A DNA stretch of 64,000 bases. Origin: Hymenopellis radicata. Lineage: Eukaryota > Basidiomycota > Agaricomycetes > Agaricales > Physalacriaceae. The position numbers and the translations under genes were made by a program. Within the stretch, counting starts at the first letter, position 1. Each line of letters opens with the position of its first letter. The stretch spans positions 124,001-188,000 of the forward strand of contig JADNRX010000017.1 of NCBI GenBank assembly GCA_015501595.1. The letters run 5' to 3'. Positions 11,774-22,091 of the stretch are shown here, in pieces. The notes beneath the pieces are model-generated. The model had not been told where the DNA came from. It saw only the letters and a program-made list of their open reading frames with translations, and made no database searches.

Positions 11774-12320
11774 TGGGAAAGCAGTAGGCTCGAAGGGGTC
11801 TACGGTGGTCGTGGTTTATATACGCGAAGAGAAGGGTAAGCAAGCTCCAAGCGGAGCGTCTGATGGAAAGGACACTCTAACAGTGACGGTTGGAAGAAAA
11901 CACCGGGACTGATAACGTCCAACGGATTCTGCCAGTGTGATCATCATAAGTATACATTGAACAAGTATAGGCCACGCGCTAGTAGTCGGTCGGGGTTGTA
12001 AATTCGCGAGTGATGAGGGCCCATAAGGTAGAAGTGATCCTGTTTTCATCATGAGAAGAAGGTTCGGGTCACTGTCAGACCTTGTTTCGCCGAAAGTGAG
12101 ATATCGACGCGCGATCCAGTGCCACCCAGCCTGTGTTGACAAAATGAGTCTCCCAAGTACCGGTGAAATTCTCGACAGATTCAATGTCAGATGAACGCTA
12201 GCACGTCAGAGCCGAAGCCCGCAGAAGGCCCCGGACTCGGATTTACTCACCCCACGCTCCTCAGTCTTGAGACATTCATTGCATGCGTATCATTCGCTGT
12301 CAAGTTCGTACAAGTAGCTT
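11774..12320. other. P450 promoter region / MFS 3' flank
   Basis: The 547 bases lie between the MFS stop and the P450 start, both genes reading leftwards. An open minus-strand stretch (11816-12184) shows no family motif. It must hold the P450 promoter, but no clear TATA box or operator repeat was picked out. Confidence 0.4.
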
Positions 12321-14489
12321 TCAAGACATATACCGGAACTCCGGCGCCTAATAGAGAATGAGATTCAGGTGATAAAATGACAGCGAAACCGACCTGATCA
12401 GCCAGCACACTGGTGTCTACTCTGGTGTCTGGTTTCGGCACACCATACAGGGCATCTCTTCTTTTGTTGGATATCCGGTATGATACCTACAACGTGTTAT
12501 ACGGGTGGCGCATCAATACTGTGAAAGATAGTCTTACATGAAGGATAAAACAACATAGCGCAGCGAGAAGCTCCAATGCGCAGATGACAGCAAATCCGCG
12601 TCTGGAGGGACCAAGTTCGTCATGCTAGACTCCAAGCGGACTGAAAGCGATCGTACATGTATTTCGGGCCATCCGTTTTCGGGAACAGGTGCGAGCCGAG
12701 GATACTGCCGCACTGTCCAATCGCCATGAACATTGGGATGCCCGTCGCCTTCTTCGTCTCCGAGCCCAGATTGTGCGCAACTGATACGTCGGGTTAAACT
12801 CCGTTCGGGGTTAGTCGTAAAGGGAACATACACCAGGCGATGATGATGCCGATAGTCGTGTAGGTCCCGCTCGTGATGCAGAAAGTTGCGAAGTACCGAA
12901 CACTGTTGTTATCGTGCACCGTTAGCAGAAGTCTGTCGTGGTAAAGTTGAGCGGAGAAAGTCAAAGTGAGAGGACAGCGACGCATACAGATAGCCGAGCG
13001 CCACAATTAGACAAGCTACAGACATGAAGAGGCCCCGGGTTTGCATTCTGTCTGTCGCGTAGGCAAACATGGTCATCACTACGGCAGCAACAGCGTAAGG
13101 CGGGACCGTGAGCAGCTGGGCCAGAGCATTGGCTAAGAATGGGCTGAAGTTAAAAGAGAGTTCTTGAAACGAGAATCGAATACGAACTGTAACCAAATGT
13201 CTTGATGATGGTAGGCAGAAACGCGGATATACTCGCCAGGGCGCTGTTCAAGCCGAAGTAGATGACACCGGCCGTGTATATCTAAACGGAGATCGTAGCG
13301 TTGAGCTTTGATTGCCAAACGACGTGAAGTTAACGAACGTACCCTCCAGTCGCGGAACGCCAGCCATATGTGAGCTTTGTTTACTGTGGCGCCGACGTCT
13401 CCTGTTGCATCTTTGTTCATCCTAGAAATGGCGATTGCACGTTCCCTAGGTGTGAATATTTTTGTGGCCTCGGGGCGATTAGGCAAGATGAAGACGCTGA
13501 GGATGCCTATCAAGACGGTGGCTACACCCTGGCAAAGTGGTCTGGGTCAGCTTTTAGACACACCGTGTACATAACTCTTACCTCGATGATGAACAAAAGT
13601 TGCCAATGGGCAATGTTCACGGTCGATTGTTGTATGCCAAATGCAATGAGACCGCCGAACGCCCCAGCAACTGCAGCAAATCCGAACCAGTAAGCCAACT
13701 GTAGAACGAGTCAGCATCCTAGATAAAGAAGTGACACGAAGCGACATACTCGGAGACCAAGTTCCTCTTTCGTGTAGAATAGAGCTACACGATATGATGA
13801 GTGTCATATCTGAAGGAGTTACGAGTACCCCACAGTAGTACAGTGGAATTCCCGGCCCGAAACACGCCTCAAATAATCCCAGAAATACTCTTGCAGTGAC
13901 CAGACCTCCGAAGTTCTTTGCCGTAGCCTAAAACAGGGGAGTCAGCCGCCATACAAAACTCAGAGTGCACCTTCATCTCACCATCAACGTCGATGCCATT
14001 CCCCATCCTACAGCAGCCGCAGACAACCATCTCTGTGGTGGAAACAGTTTCGAAGTAATCGTGGCGGGGATTTGGAAGATGATCTGTTGCAAAAGGGTGC
14101 ATGAGTCCATTTCGCGTATCCCGAGTTCGTACGGCATGTTCTCACGTATGAAAAGAAGAATGACGAGTTAACCCAATCGAAGTAACTTCCGGTCGGGTCT
14201 CCATTCAATACGTCTTCCGGAAGACCTTGAAGGCGCGCGTTCCCGAGGTTGGAGCGATCAAGGTCTGTTTTTAGGGTTAACACGCGCCACTGGGAGAGGG
14301 ATGACCAGGAGACATACATGCGAACAGGTAGAGCAGACAAGTTATGGGCAGAATGTACCAGTCGAGTTTGCGAACGAGTTTCTTTTCTTCGGCGGCCGTT
14401 GGTGCGTTGAAGTTTGAGTTCGAAGGGGACTCGAGGTCACTGGTGCTCTTCTTGTCATCCTCTTGAGGGCGTGTATCAGCGTCCTTCAT
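12321..14489 (-). CDS. MFS permease, anion:cation symporter (Dal5/Tna1-like), intact
   Basis: Plasma-membrane transporter of the allantoate permease family, moving organic anions such as allantoate, nicotinate or other carboxylates with protons. In order: a hydrophilic N-terminus, 'KKLVRKLDWYILPITCLLYL' (TM1), 'YLDRSNLGNARLQGLPED', 'QIPATI'-like TM2-3 text, 'FILPNRPEATKIFTPRER' in the central loop, 'IAWFAHNLGSETKKATGIP', 'GQCGSILGSHLFPKTDGPKY' and the tail 'NKRRDALYGVPKPDTRVD' ending 'LADQAPEFRYMS'. All joins use 47-60 bp introns and no break was found. The ATG at 14489 is the first good start; a further in-frame stretch upstream starts only at TTG. A mobile element begins 62 bp upstream of it, so its native promoter has been moved about 33 kb away. 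The P450 follows it. Confidence 0.88.
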
Positions 14490-14550
14490 GGTGGAAGGAG
14501 AGAAAGAAGACGGACAGTGACTCACTCCTTGAATGTTAGTTTTTGCCAAG

Positions 14551-14558
14551 TCCTGCTC
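14551..14558. repeat. 8-bp target-site duplication, left
   Basis: TCCTGCTC, repeated exactly at 47402-47409 on the far side of the hAT-like element. Confidence 0.85.
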
Positions 14559-15074
14559 TAGGGTGGCGCAAGAAATGGTCGGCCGCTTTTCTTACAGGTA
14601 ACTTACCTCGGGCTCCCGCAGCTGCCGGTAATTTACGGGGTAATTTACATGTAAATTACGGCACGTGATAGTCACGTGAAACACTCGCGCACGCCACAAA
14701 TGATCAAAAATTTCTGTCCCTCCGGGGTGCTGGCACACATGAGTTGGCAGACACGAATTAAATATCTGAGTACAGTAGCACAGGTCATGGCCCCAGGAGG
14801 TTATCCAAGTGTACATACAGAAGCAGATCTGCACCCATTTGTTTGCATGTTGATAAGTTTCATATGTTCAGTCCTGCACACAATATATGACGAAGTCTAT
14901 GCCGGATACTGCGACTAGTAAATTAGTACCTGCAACACAACCTCTACTTTGCCGTACCTTGCTTCGTGATGGGGATGCACGGAGTGAGCTGTGCTGGATT
15001 CCCGCCTTGCTCCTCTGTCGGGCAGTGCACAGCACTGGTGGAAATTCGTCCTAGGCGCGTGGCCCGAAAGCCTG
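14559..15074. other. Left arm of the hAT-like element, non-coding
   Basis: TIR, then GTAATTTAC/GTAAATTAC motifs around 14630-14665 and two CACGTG sites, then about 350 bases without recognisable coding content up to the first base of the YR retrotransposon repeat. Confidence 0.6.
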
Positions 15075-15344
15075 TTTATGTACTTCACTCGCATCAAGCA
15101 ATGTGTTGGCAATGTGATAATATATTTGGTTTGGGCGATGGTCGGAAAAGACCATCCGACTCAGCCTACAAGCTCTAGGGATCTGCAAGAACCCGACATA
15201 GTAGACTAAGTTAGTAAGATGTGGGGAGGGATGGTGGTCCAAAAAGCAAGGACTGTAGAGTATACGATGAATACAGGACGAGACTTTCGGCAGTCAACGT
15301 CGTAAGAGACAAGAAGAAGTGATCGACGTTGATCGCCTCATCCG
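15075..15344. repeat. Split direct repeat, left copy, first part
   Basis: Starts at the A boundary and runs through 'ATCTGCAAGAACCCGACA' and 'GGTCCAAAAAGCAAGGACTG' to the Crypton insertion site. Its remainder resumes at 36332. The same sequence occurs at 46760-47219. Confidence 0.85.
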
Positions 15345-15350
15345 TACATA
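15345..15350. repeat. Crypton left attachment core (attL)
   Basis: TACATA joins retrotransposon repeat on the left to Crypton on the right. The intact target with the same core occurs at 46949-46954 and 47167-47172. Confidence 0.88.
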
Positions 15351-15923
15351 TAAATAAGATTTCTGTTACCTGCGAAACGGCGGAAACGTGACGTTCCCCA
15401 GCCAAATCGATCACGTGTGTGTGACCGCGATCACGCTGGCCGTTTCTGCGTCTCGATCCGGTAAACCTTCCCTTTCCGGCGACGCTCACTCTGCCCACCC
15501 TCGACGAGTGCGCGCACTCTGGCGTGACGGACCCTGCCAGAGTGCGCGCACTCAGCTGGTTCGGATCTCGACTGGCTCTTCTTTCCTAACGGACGACCGT
15601 CGGGCTGGACCCGTGCCCTTCCATGATCTCTCTCCGATCGACGAGAGCATCCGAGCCTCCGAGCCGCACACTGCGACCCTCGCTACAACGTCCCGCCCTC
15701 CCGCCGTGGCCGTGCTCTTCCATATTGGCAGGGTCAGCTGAAATGAGCTGGTTTCTCAGGTGTTTAGCATGTGTTATAACCTCTCAATTTGTGTATCGTT
15801 TTCATCCGCGACTTGTCTCGGTCTGACACACACGCTAGGACTCCGGGACCTCTTGCTTCATCCTTCCGCCACTATCCATGACGAACACGCTCGCCAGTGA
15901 GCTCTGCACCACTTCCAAAAATT
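15351..15923. other. Crypton left terminal region
   Basis: Non-coding as far as I can see. It holds GTTACC and GGAAACG motifs near 15363-15399, a CACGTG site and a double palindrome at 15506-15553. It probably contains recombinase binding sites and the promoter of the first gene. The same region in unit 2 is 25839-26412. Confidence 0.5.
15506..15553. repeat. Double palindrome GAGTGCGCGCACTC in inverted 18-bp arms
   Basis: Arms 15506-15523 and 15536-15553 are perfect inverted copies around a 12-nt loop, and each arm contains the 14-bp palindrome GAGTGCGCGCACTC. Located 160 bp inside the left end, it is a candidate protein-binding site. Unit 2: 25994-26041. Confidence 0.8.
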
Positions 15924-17337
15924 ATGGAGACGGCGTGGACCTCTGAGGAGTTGAGGTATGTCCCCATCATTATTTTGCTGCACCTTGTGCTGACACTCAT
16001 TCAAAGTGTACTGTCTAATCGCAAACTCGTCGATATCGCTAAGAGCCAGCCGGACCGGTGGCCGTATAAGGATGCGCGCACTGGAGCGCCCAAGCGACTC
16101 AGCATATCGCACGTCAAGAAAACCTGGCTTGTCAGCACAATCATCGGTGCTGGTTATACGAAGGCCGCTTGTAATGCCGACCGCCGTGTGCCAGTTCGTA
16201 GATCATCTCATCCTCTGTTCGCCAGCTAACTCTTGTCCAGAACGATCCTGCTCGCAAGGTTGTATGTCTCCGTTTCCTTCCCTTACCATCCTTCAATCCT
16301 CACCTGATTCACAGACATTCAAAGTTTATCTCGAAGACGACATTGGCCGCAGAGATCTACGCCGCGTTCTTGTGCAATTCACACTGCCAATTGAGGACTA
16401 TTCTGGCTGCCGCTCAAACCAATGCCGTATTTCGACGGCGAAAATGCTGCGCGCTATCAAGATTTGGATCGAAAGAAGCTATAGTGCTATCGGTGAGTCT
16501 CCTCCGCACTTGACATTTCTCATGTAACCGTATGACCACAGATCCCACTGTTCGTGTTGGGGTCAGGGACGATGTCCGACCAATGTTCATCTCGTACTTC
16601 GCGGAGTGCCCGCTCAACGAAATGGATTCAGCAACTTTAGCCTATGACAGGCTTACCGTCAAACCGCTCGAAGGTGTTTGCATTGTTTTGGAGATAGTGA
16701 GTCAATCTAACCGCTCTCTATATCTCTTCTGATGTGGTCTATCGAGGGTGGTGATGCGGCTTCTGATCATGAAGAAGATGATATGCCGGACATAGATGAT
16801 GACCATTATCGTTCCACTCGTCACCTTGGTAAGGATTCCATTCTCTTTGGCACATTCTTATTCATCATTGCTTGCTTGAGCTAGTCTCACCACTCAAGCC
16901 AACCGACAAGCCTCTTGACATCGCACGTGAGCGCATGGATGCTGATGTCGAGTACATGAAGAGTCAGATTCTTGCGAAACCTAAATACTCGGCCTTCAAA
17001 GCTCTTCGACACCGCGTCGTACCGAATCCATCCATTCCGGAGTACTGGAGTTTCGTCATCAACATTCTTGAAGAGTACGGAAAGGCTCGTAACCCGGAAA
17101 CGGCGAGTCTGGTTCTCTGACACGGAAGTACTTACCTGAATCTCGTAGAACCGGCGCATTTTCCGCAAGACGATTTCGCATGCTATTGGAATCGAGCCGA
17201 CTTGGCTCCGCGAGATTGAGGAGGGTCACCGCCTGCTTCAAGCACATATCGGGCATCCAGCTGTTAAGCGGCATCTTGAGGATACAGAGAGCCACGGAGG
17301 AAGCAAGGGTATGTTAGTTTTTCTTCGAAACTTGTAA
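15924..17337 (+). CDS. Crypton cargo gene A, unknown function (unit 1)
   Basis: Not recognised. A chain of short exons can be joined in frame: 'METAWTSEELR', a 51-bp intron at 15956-16006, 'SVLSNRKLVDIAKSQPDRWP', then 'LVSTIIGAGYTK', an exon with 'TFKVYLEDDIGRRDLRRVLV', 'VRPMFISYFAECPLNEMDSA', an acidic stretch ('SDHEEDDMPDIDDDHY'), and a C-terminal part 'DIARERMDADVEYMKSQILA' to 'WLREIEEGHRLLQAHIGHPA'. The last frame stops at 17335-17337, although a donor just before it could splice onward. It reads towards the nuclease gene 120 bp downstream. No catalytic motif, membrane segment or zinc finger is visible. Its place inside a mobile unit and its preserved frame in both units suggest a function for the element. 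Confidence 0.55.
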
Positions 17338-17459
17338 AATGTAGTATCTATCGTATAGTAGTTGTGTCAATTACTCGTCTACTTTCTTCCCGGTCGTGTG
17401 ATGGATTTGAAAGCAGTCGGATGTCTCTGTTTTCTCATCTGAACTCAGTCTCGACAATC

Positions 17460-19033
17460 ATGGGCGTTGCAGGACTCTGGCCGGTACATCCTTTTCACCA
17501 GTTGCCTCTTCATATTTCTGACTTCGCTTCACAGTTTCTTGAACAGCATGCGCAGAAGACCACACTTCTAGAAGTTGCTGTTAGTGACGGCTTCAATAGT
17601 AATCCTGGGGGCCAGCGTGCACTACGCCTCGGCATCGATGCAAGGTATGTTGAGTCAAACAACAGTTTCTAACAGTGCTGATTTGTCTTCTCTTCAGCAT
17701 CTGGCTACGCCAGGCCTTAGCTTCACCATATGCTGTTTATCACGGAGGCGACACTATGATATCCTTGTATCGTCAATGCGGACGCCTATTTCGACTACCA
17801 ATTATTCCTTTCTTCGTGTTTGATGGTCCCCACCGTGCCTCGAACAAGCGTGGCAAAGCTGTCAAGTACAAATTGCTTCCGAATGAGCAGAATTTCCGGC
17901 AGTTGCTTGAATGTTTTGGGTTTGGCTGGCAAGTGGTCCGTATTGTATCTATTTAAATAAAGTATACTTACTTGTTCCATAGGCTCCGGGCGAAGCAGAG
18001 GCACAGCTTGCCGCTCTATCCCAACTTGGGATTATTGATGCTGTTCTGTCTACTGATGTTGATACTCTTGTCTTTGGAGCTGACCGAATCTTGCGTGTGT
18101 GAGTATACTTGTTTTTCAGTTAATCTCGAATGTTTACTGGTTATCTAACGTAGAACGGGAGTTGACAAGAATTCTGATTCTATTCAGATCTCGAGTTACT
18201 CAGCGTCAGCTTTAGCTGAGAACAACTTTACACGTCCGAACTTGATATTCATTGCTCTCCTGAGCGGTGGCGACTATGCAGTTCGTGTCATGTTACTTCC
18301 AGCTACAGGCAACACTGACTTGATGTAGGATGGTATCACCGGCTGTGGAATCAAGACAGCTGTCGAGCTCACACGTACTGATCTCGGTCCTCGGCTGATT
18401 CACAGTCTACAAGTCCTTCCCATCGAAGAATGGCCGAACTTCTTCGTGCAGTGGCGCGTTGACCTTACGACTATCTTAAGAGACAATCCTGGAGGCACCC
18501 TCACTCGTCAACATCCGGGTCTGGCTGCCGCGGTTCCGGCAGACTTTCCCGATCCCGCCATTCTAGCCCTGTATCTGACTCCAGATACATCTCCATTAGA
18601 CCCACTCGTATGTCTCAACTGGAAGCCACCTTTCATTCCTAGCCTTGCTCGGTTCGCAGAGGTCCATTTCTCGTGGGCTTCCCAGGCCGGGATTCTCAAC
18701 GACTTTGACAAGCACATTTTTGTCGGACTTGCTCTTCGAGAGGTGATTCGGGATGTCCTTGTGAATGATGGAGAGGTCGCAGAGTCTGCCATGGCTCCCT
18801 ACTCGTTTGTCATTACCCCAGTAAGGACTAAGTACTGCAAAAGATCGCAGTGCGAGGCCCGCATCACGCTCGAAATCTCCACCGATCTCATCAAAGCAGT
18901 CGGTTCAAAGTTAGTCGGGCAGCGGACCACACGCCAATCGAAGGAAGAGTTGACGAAGGATTGGGAGGGAGTAAATGCCCCACGGCGTCTGTTTTGGGGT
19001 CCGAAAGCAGTTATTTTGGCGTTACAACCTTGA
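17460..19033 (+). CDS. XPG/GEN1-like structure-specific nuclease (unit 1)
   Basis: Flap/Holliday-junction nuclease fold (FEN1-XPG-GEN1 family). The start 'MGVAGLWP' is the invariant family N-terminus. Motifs in order: 'LRLGIDASIWL' (first metal-binding Asp), 'PFFVFDGPHRASNKRGKA', 'APGEAEAQLAAL' (both Glu), 'VLSTDVDTLVFGA' (Asp pair), 'LSGGDYADGITGCGIKTA' (last Asp and helix-turn-helix loop). All acidic ligands are present. Introns of about 50 bp split 'IDAS', 'WQ-VAPGE', 'RILR-VTGV' and 'GGDY-ADG'. The C-terminal part is less conserved. In this unit an extra G near 18967 extends the protein by about 20 residues beyond the stop used in unit 2. The protein is closer to GEN1/Yen1 than to XPG because the N and I regions lie close together. 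A role in resolving element DNA during excision or replication is inferred. Confidence 0.82.
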
Positions 19034-19479
19034 ATTTCGGCATTGTATACATGATCAAACTGTACTACTAGTATTGCTATGAAACCAGAATTTACGATAA
19101 ATCAGAAGCGAACATATCTGCGTACTCGAAAGGCTGGAAAAAGGAGCAGGGTCGAAGTTCTCATCCTGCTGTAGCTCTGCGCGATATCCGGTAAGCTCCT
19201 CCTCCTCCTGATCTTCCTTCTCTTTCTTCTTGTTGTTCTTCATGTCTTTCAACGGAGACTCGGAATCTGGCCGTAGTCGCTTCTGACAGTTCCGAGTGTG
19301 ACCGCCGCTCTGCGACGTTGCACATATTGGCGTGTCTGCAGCGTCCTCGTAGCCATCGATGGTGCTTTCACCAGTGCTCGACATGCTCCCCTTGCAGCAG
19401 CATTAGTGCGACAACTGTTGGTGAGGGTGTCACAGATGAATTGAGCAATGGTTTCGATAGCCTGAGCGGACCGTGGGTT

Positions 19480-19612
19480 AGAAGCTCATTTCCTTGCGGT
19501 TGTCAAATCCGACACCGAACTCAATCTGAGGGGTAGTGCAAGAACCAAAGTCGCTGGTAGCGCCGGCAATGGCATCTGCTGAACCAGTTCCGGGAACAAA
19601 GTTGGCTTGGTC
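19480..19612 (-). pseudogene. Secreted-protein gene fragment
   Basis: Minus strand reads 'ANFVPGTGSADAIAGATSDF', then 'TPQIEFGVGFDNRKEMSF', resembling a family of small secreted agaricomycete proteins of unknown role. A stop follows directly. Unit 2 has one G less here, which breaks the frame. Confidence 0.4.
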
Positions 19613-19649
19613 GTCAAGGGAACATCGGCGAAGCACTAACACAGCACAG

Positions 19650-19880
19650 CTCCAGCTGGCACCAATATCCCCTCGATTTCTTCGCGCTCCTTTGCGCGTA
19701 TCACATCCTCCGGCTCACCCTGATCATCAACATCCATGGCTGCAGAATCGCCACCGCCAACTAGTCCGCACTTCCTCAATAGTATTTTGCGGCGTTCGGC
19801 ACGACCCTTGTCAATCTCAACTAGACGTCGGTTGACGGGCATAAGACGTGCCTTGAGCTTGTCCGAGGTGATTTCGAGGA
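19650..19880 (-). pseudogene. Ubp6/USP14-like deubiquitinase fragment
   Basis: The peptide 'KLKARLMPVNRRLVEIDKGR' followed by 'AERRKILLRKCGL' and 'AAMDVDDQ' resembles the linker between the catalytic blocks of fungal Ubp6. Neither catalytic Cys nor His box is present. Identity is from memory of the family. Confidence 0.4.
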
Positions 19881-20810
19881 ACTATAATCTTTGCCTTGCG
19901 ACAGACCACCAGTCAACACGGACAAGCGTTCATCTAGACCCGTGCCGAGTTCAAGATCAGTGAAGACAAGGTCGAGAAACAAGTGGCGAACTCTTCACAG
20001 GAGGCCAGGTATGTTCAGAATCAGGAGTAATAATTATATAACAATGTACTATTGAGGTCGACGTTAGTCCCGGCTTCACGGCGAATGAATGTTACTGAAC
20101 ATACCGTATACATATCAGAAGGGAGACGCGAGCATCGCGAGCACAGCGCCGAAGGCTGCTGCTCCCTTCTGTCCTCTGTGAAACAAAGTGTTTCTATACG
20201 AGATATATAAACAAAACCTCGTGGAACGATGAGCCCGGTGAAACGAAAACAACGACATCATCGACGTACCTCTGCTCAACGACAGCGTTGAGATTTCCGA
20301 GCCTCGACAATAGTCATCCCGGTGTACGACATGAGCAAGAGTTCGAGCATAGTCGACTGCACACTCGTCCCCCGGTCCAACCATAAAAGCCGTCTCACAG
20401 TCAAAGGGCCATTCATATCGAACAAGCTAGTTCCGTCCCGCTGTTGTCCGCTGTCTTCCGCGTCTCCAACCGTCATCCACTTTGTGTGTCCACGGATCCA
20501 TCTGCACCCTCCTGATCAGTTCCGGGTTGACATCCGTCTTCTTGCAGATTGAGAAGGTGCGACTAAGTGATCTCGGATGAGATGCGGCTTCGTCCTCGCC
20601 GCCGAATTAGATAAGAGCAGACAACACCAATTGACGAACTGTCTATTGAGTATCATTAGCCCAATATACACATTCGCGGTTCTCGAAGCACTCACCAAAT
20701 CACAGACACTTTATCGCGTACTCGCACCCATAGACCGTAGATGGTCCTTTCGAGCTGTGGCTGTCCATCTCCATAGCACCGACTGCAGCGACATGACCAT
20801 CCTCTGAGGG

Positions 20811-20890
20811 CGCTGAGCCTCATCCTCCGACGCGAACTTCTCAGCCTCGGCAACCATACGGTCGATCTCCTCTTGAGAGAGACGATCTAC
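20811..20890 (-). pseudogene. Hsp70 (BiP-type) fragment
   Basis: Minus strand reads 'DRLSQEEIDRMVAEAEKFAS', then 'EDEAQR', the start of the Hsp70 C-terminal lid domain. Only this short block is present. Unit 2 has one deletion and one insertion within it. Confidence 0.7.
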
Positions 20891-21023
20891 AAGGATTTGT
20901 CAATACAAGCGCTGTGATAGTTGGAATGAACGTACGGCGCTGAATGTGACCGCGCCTCGCCATGAAACGTTGCGCGCCTTGTCTGCAGCGTCCTCGTGGC
21001 CATTGATGGTGCTTTCACCAGCG

Positions 21024-21160
21024 AGTGAGACGAGGGAGGCGCGTCCCTGGTGAAACTCGACGCCTTCTTTGTTGAAGTTGGAGTGGTAGACGCTGTTAAG
21101 TTTGAGGATATATGCGTCCCGTTGAGGTTTGAAGGTTTCCCAGCTAAAGTGGGCCTCGGG
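21024..21160 (-). pseudogene. Glutathione reductase fragment
   Basis: Minus strand reads 'FSWETFKPQRDAYILKLNSV', then 'YHSNFNKEGVEF', then 'HQGRASLVS', matching the segment of glutathione reductase after the redox-active disulfide. The FAD and disulfide motifs are absent. It ends at the 43-bp repeated motif. Confidence 0.65.
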
Positions 21161-21959
21161 ACGAGCAGTATCTTGGAGTGATAAGAGCGAGTTTGGATGC
21201 CTGCTTGACAGAAGGGGTAGACGGGCTGACGACTGTTGTCGTTCTTCGGTGGCCAAGTCTACGTGATTTCCCGTTAGTTTTAGAAAAGGATGCCCAACAA
21301 AACGCGCTCACATCTGATGTCTGGAAGTCATGCCGGGAGTTCGTGTCGGTGGAGGTCGGTGGTGTAAAGGACAATGACTGATGCTCGGCCAACCCAGCAC
21401 CCGTCTCTGGAAGTAGGCTCAAGGTCGGCCCGCTATCAACAGAGGCGCGGTGCTGGGGTGGCGGGCAGACAGGACTGCAAATATTAAGGAAACACCAGTG
21501 TCGGAGTGTGTGTCTTCGAAGGCGGTGGAATTGACCGCGGTGGAGGAAAGCTGTGGTGGCGACACGATGGGACTTGACATGTCCGATATTCTTTGGCGGC
21601 GCTTTAGGGTCTCATCTTAGCACGCTGCCAAGCAAGAGAAGCAAGGCACTTACCTGGACAGGCGCCCTCGACCACAAGGAATGCGCTTCTCGTCCGTGAG
21701 CAAGCCGAAAAAGTCCACATTGACCGGTGCGGTATTCACCGCCTTGATGTCGGGCTTCTTGATGGCTTTTGAGGAGCGCAGGCGGTAGTAGCTGGTGAAG
21801 TCGACCGCGCAGGTCCCAAACGACTCTAGTGGGCGCTCATGTCCGAACCCTTGCGTAAACGGGTAATGACTTGAGCAGCAGCAGTGCCCGCCTGCTTCAA
21901 GGACAGCTGGGTCAAAAATCTTCGTGCGACAAGTGATGGTAGGTGGACGGCAGTTAAGC

Positions 21960-22027
21960 CGGCAAATTTTGGCTTGATTTTAACAGACTAGTGACGTAGT
22001 CTGTTAAAATCAAGCCAAAATTTGCCG
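21960..22027. repeat. Perfect hairpin, 31-bp arms, 6-nt loop
   Basis: Arms 21960-21990 and 21997-22027 are exact inverted complements around GTGACG. It lies 65 bp past the recombinase stop codon. It could form a cruciform, a terminator-like RNA hairpin or a replication/resolution site. Unit 2: 32453-32520, identical. Confidence 0.9.
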
Positions 22028-22091
22028 ACGGCTTTTCGACAGGTCTGACGCGTCAATCTCGCGTTGATTTAAGTATAAAAAGGTATAATAT

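Larger units (their letters stand above)
19050..21959 (-). pseudogene. Mosaic of host gene fragments inside Crypton (unit 1)
   Basis: On the minus strand this 2.9-kb stretch is a string of short pieces of unrelated genes, none complete: an unidentified exon ('ESFGTCAVDFTSYYRLRSSK', about 21650-21830), glutathione reductase, Hsp70, a Ubp6-like piece and a secreted-protein piece. A 43-bp motif occurs twice, at 19334-19376 and 20981-21023, with three differences. Donor-like GTAAGT sites remain beside some pieces, so genomic DNA rather than cDNA was picked up. No frame spans the region. Confidence 0.6.
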
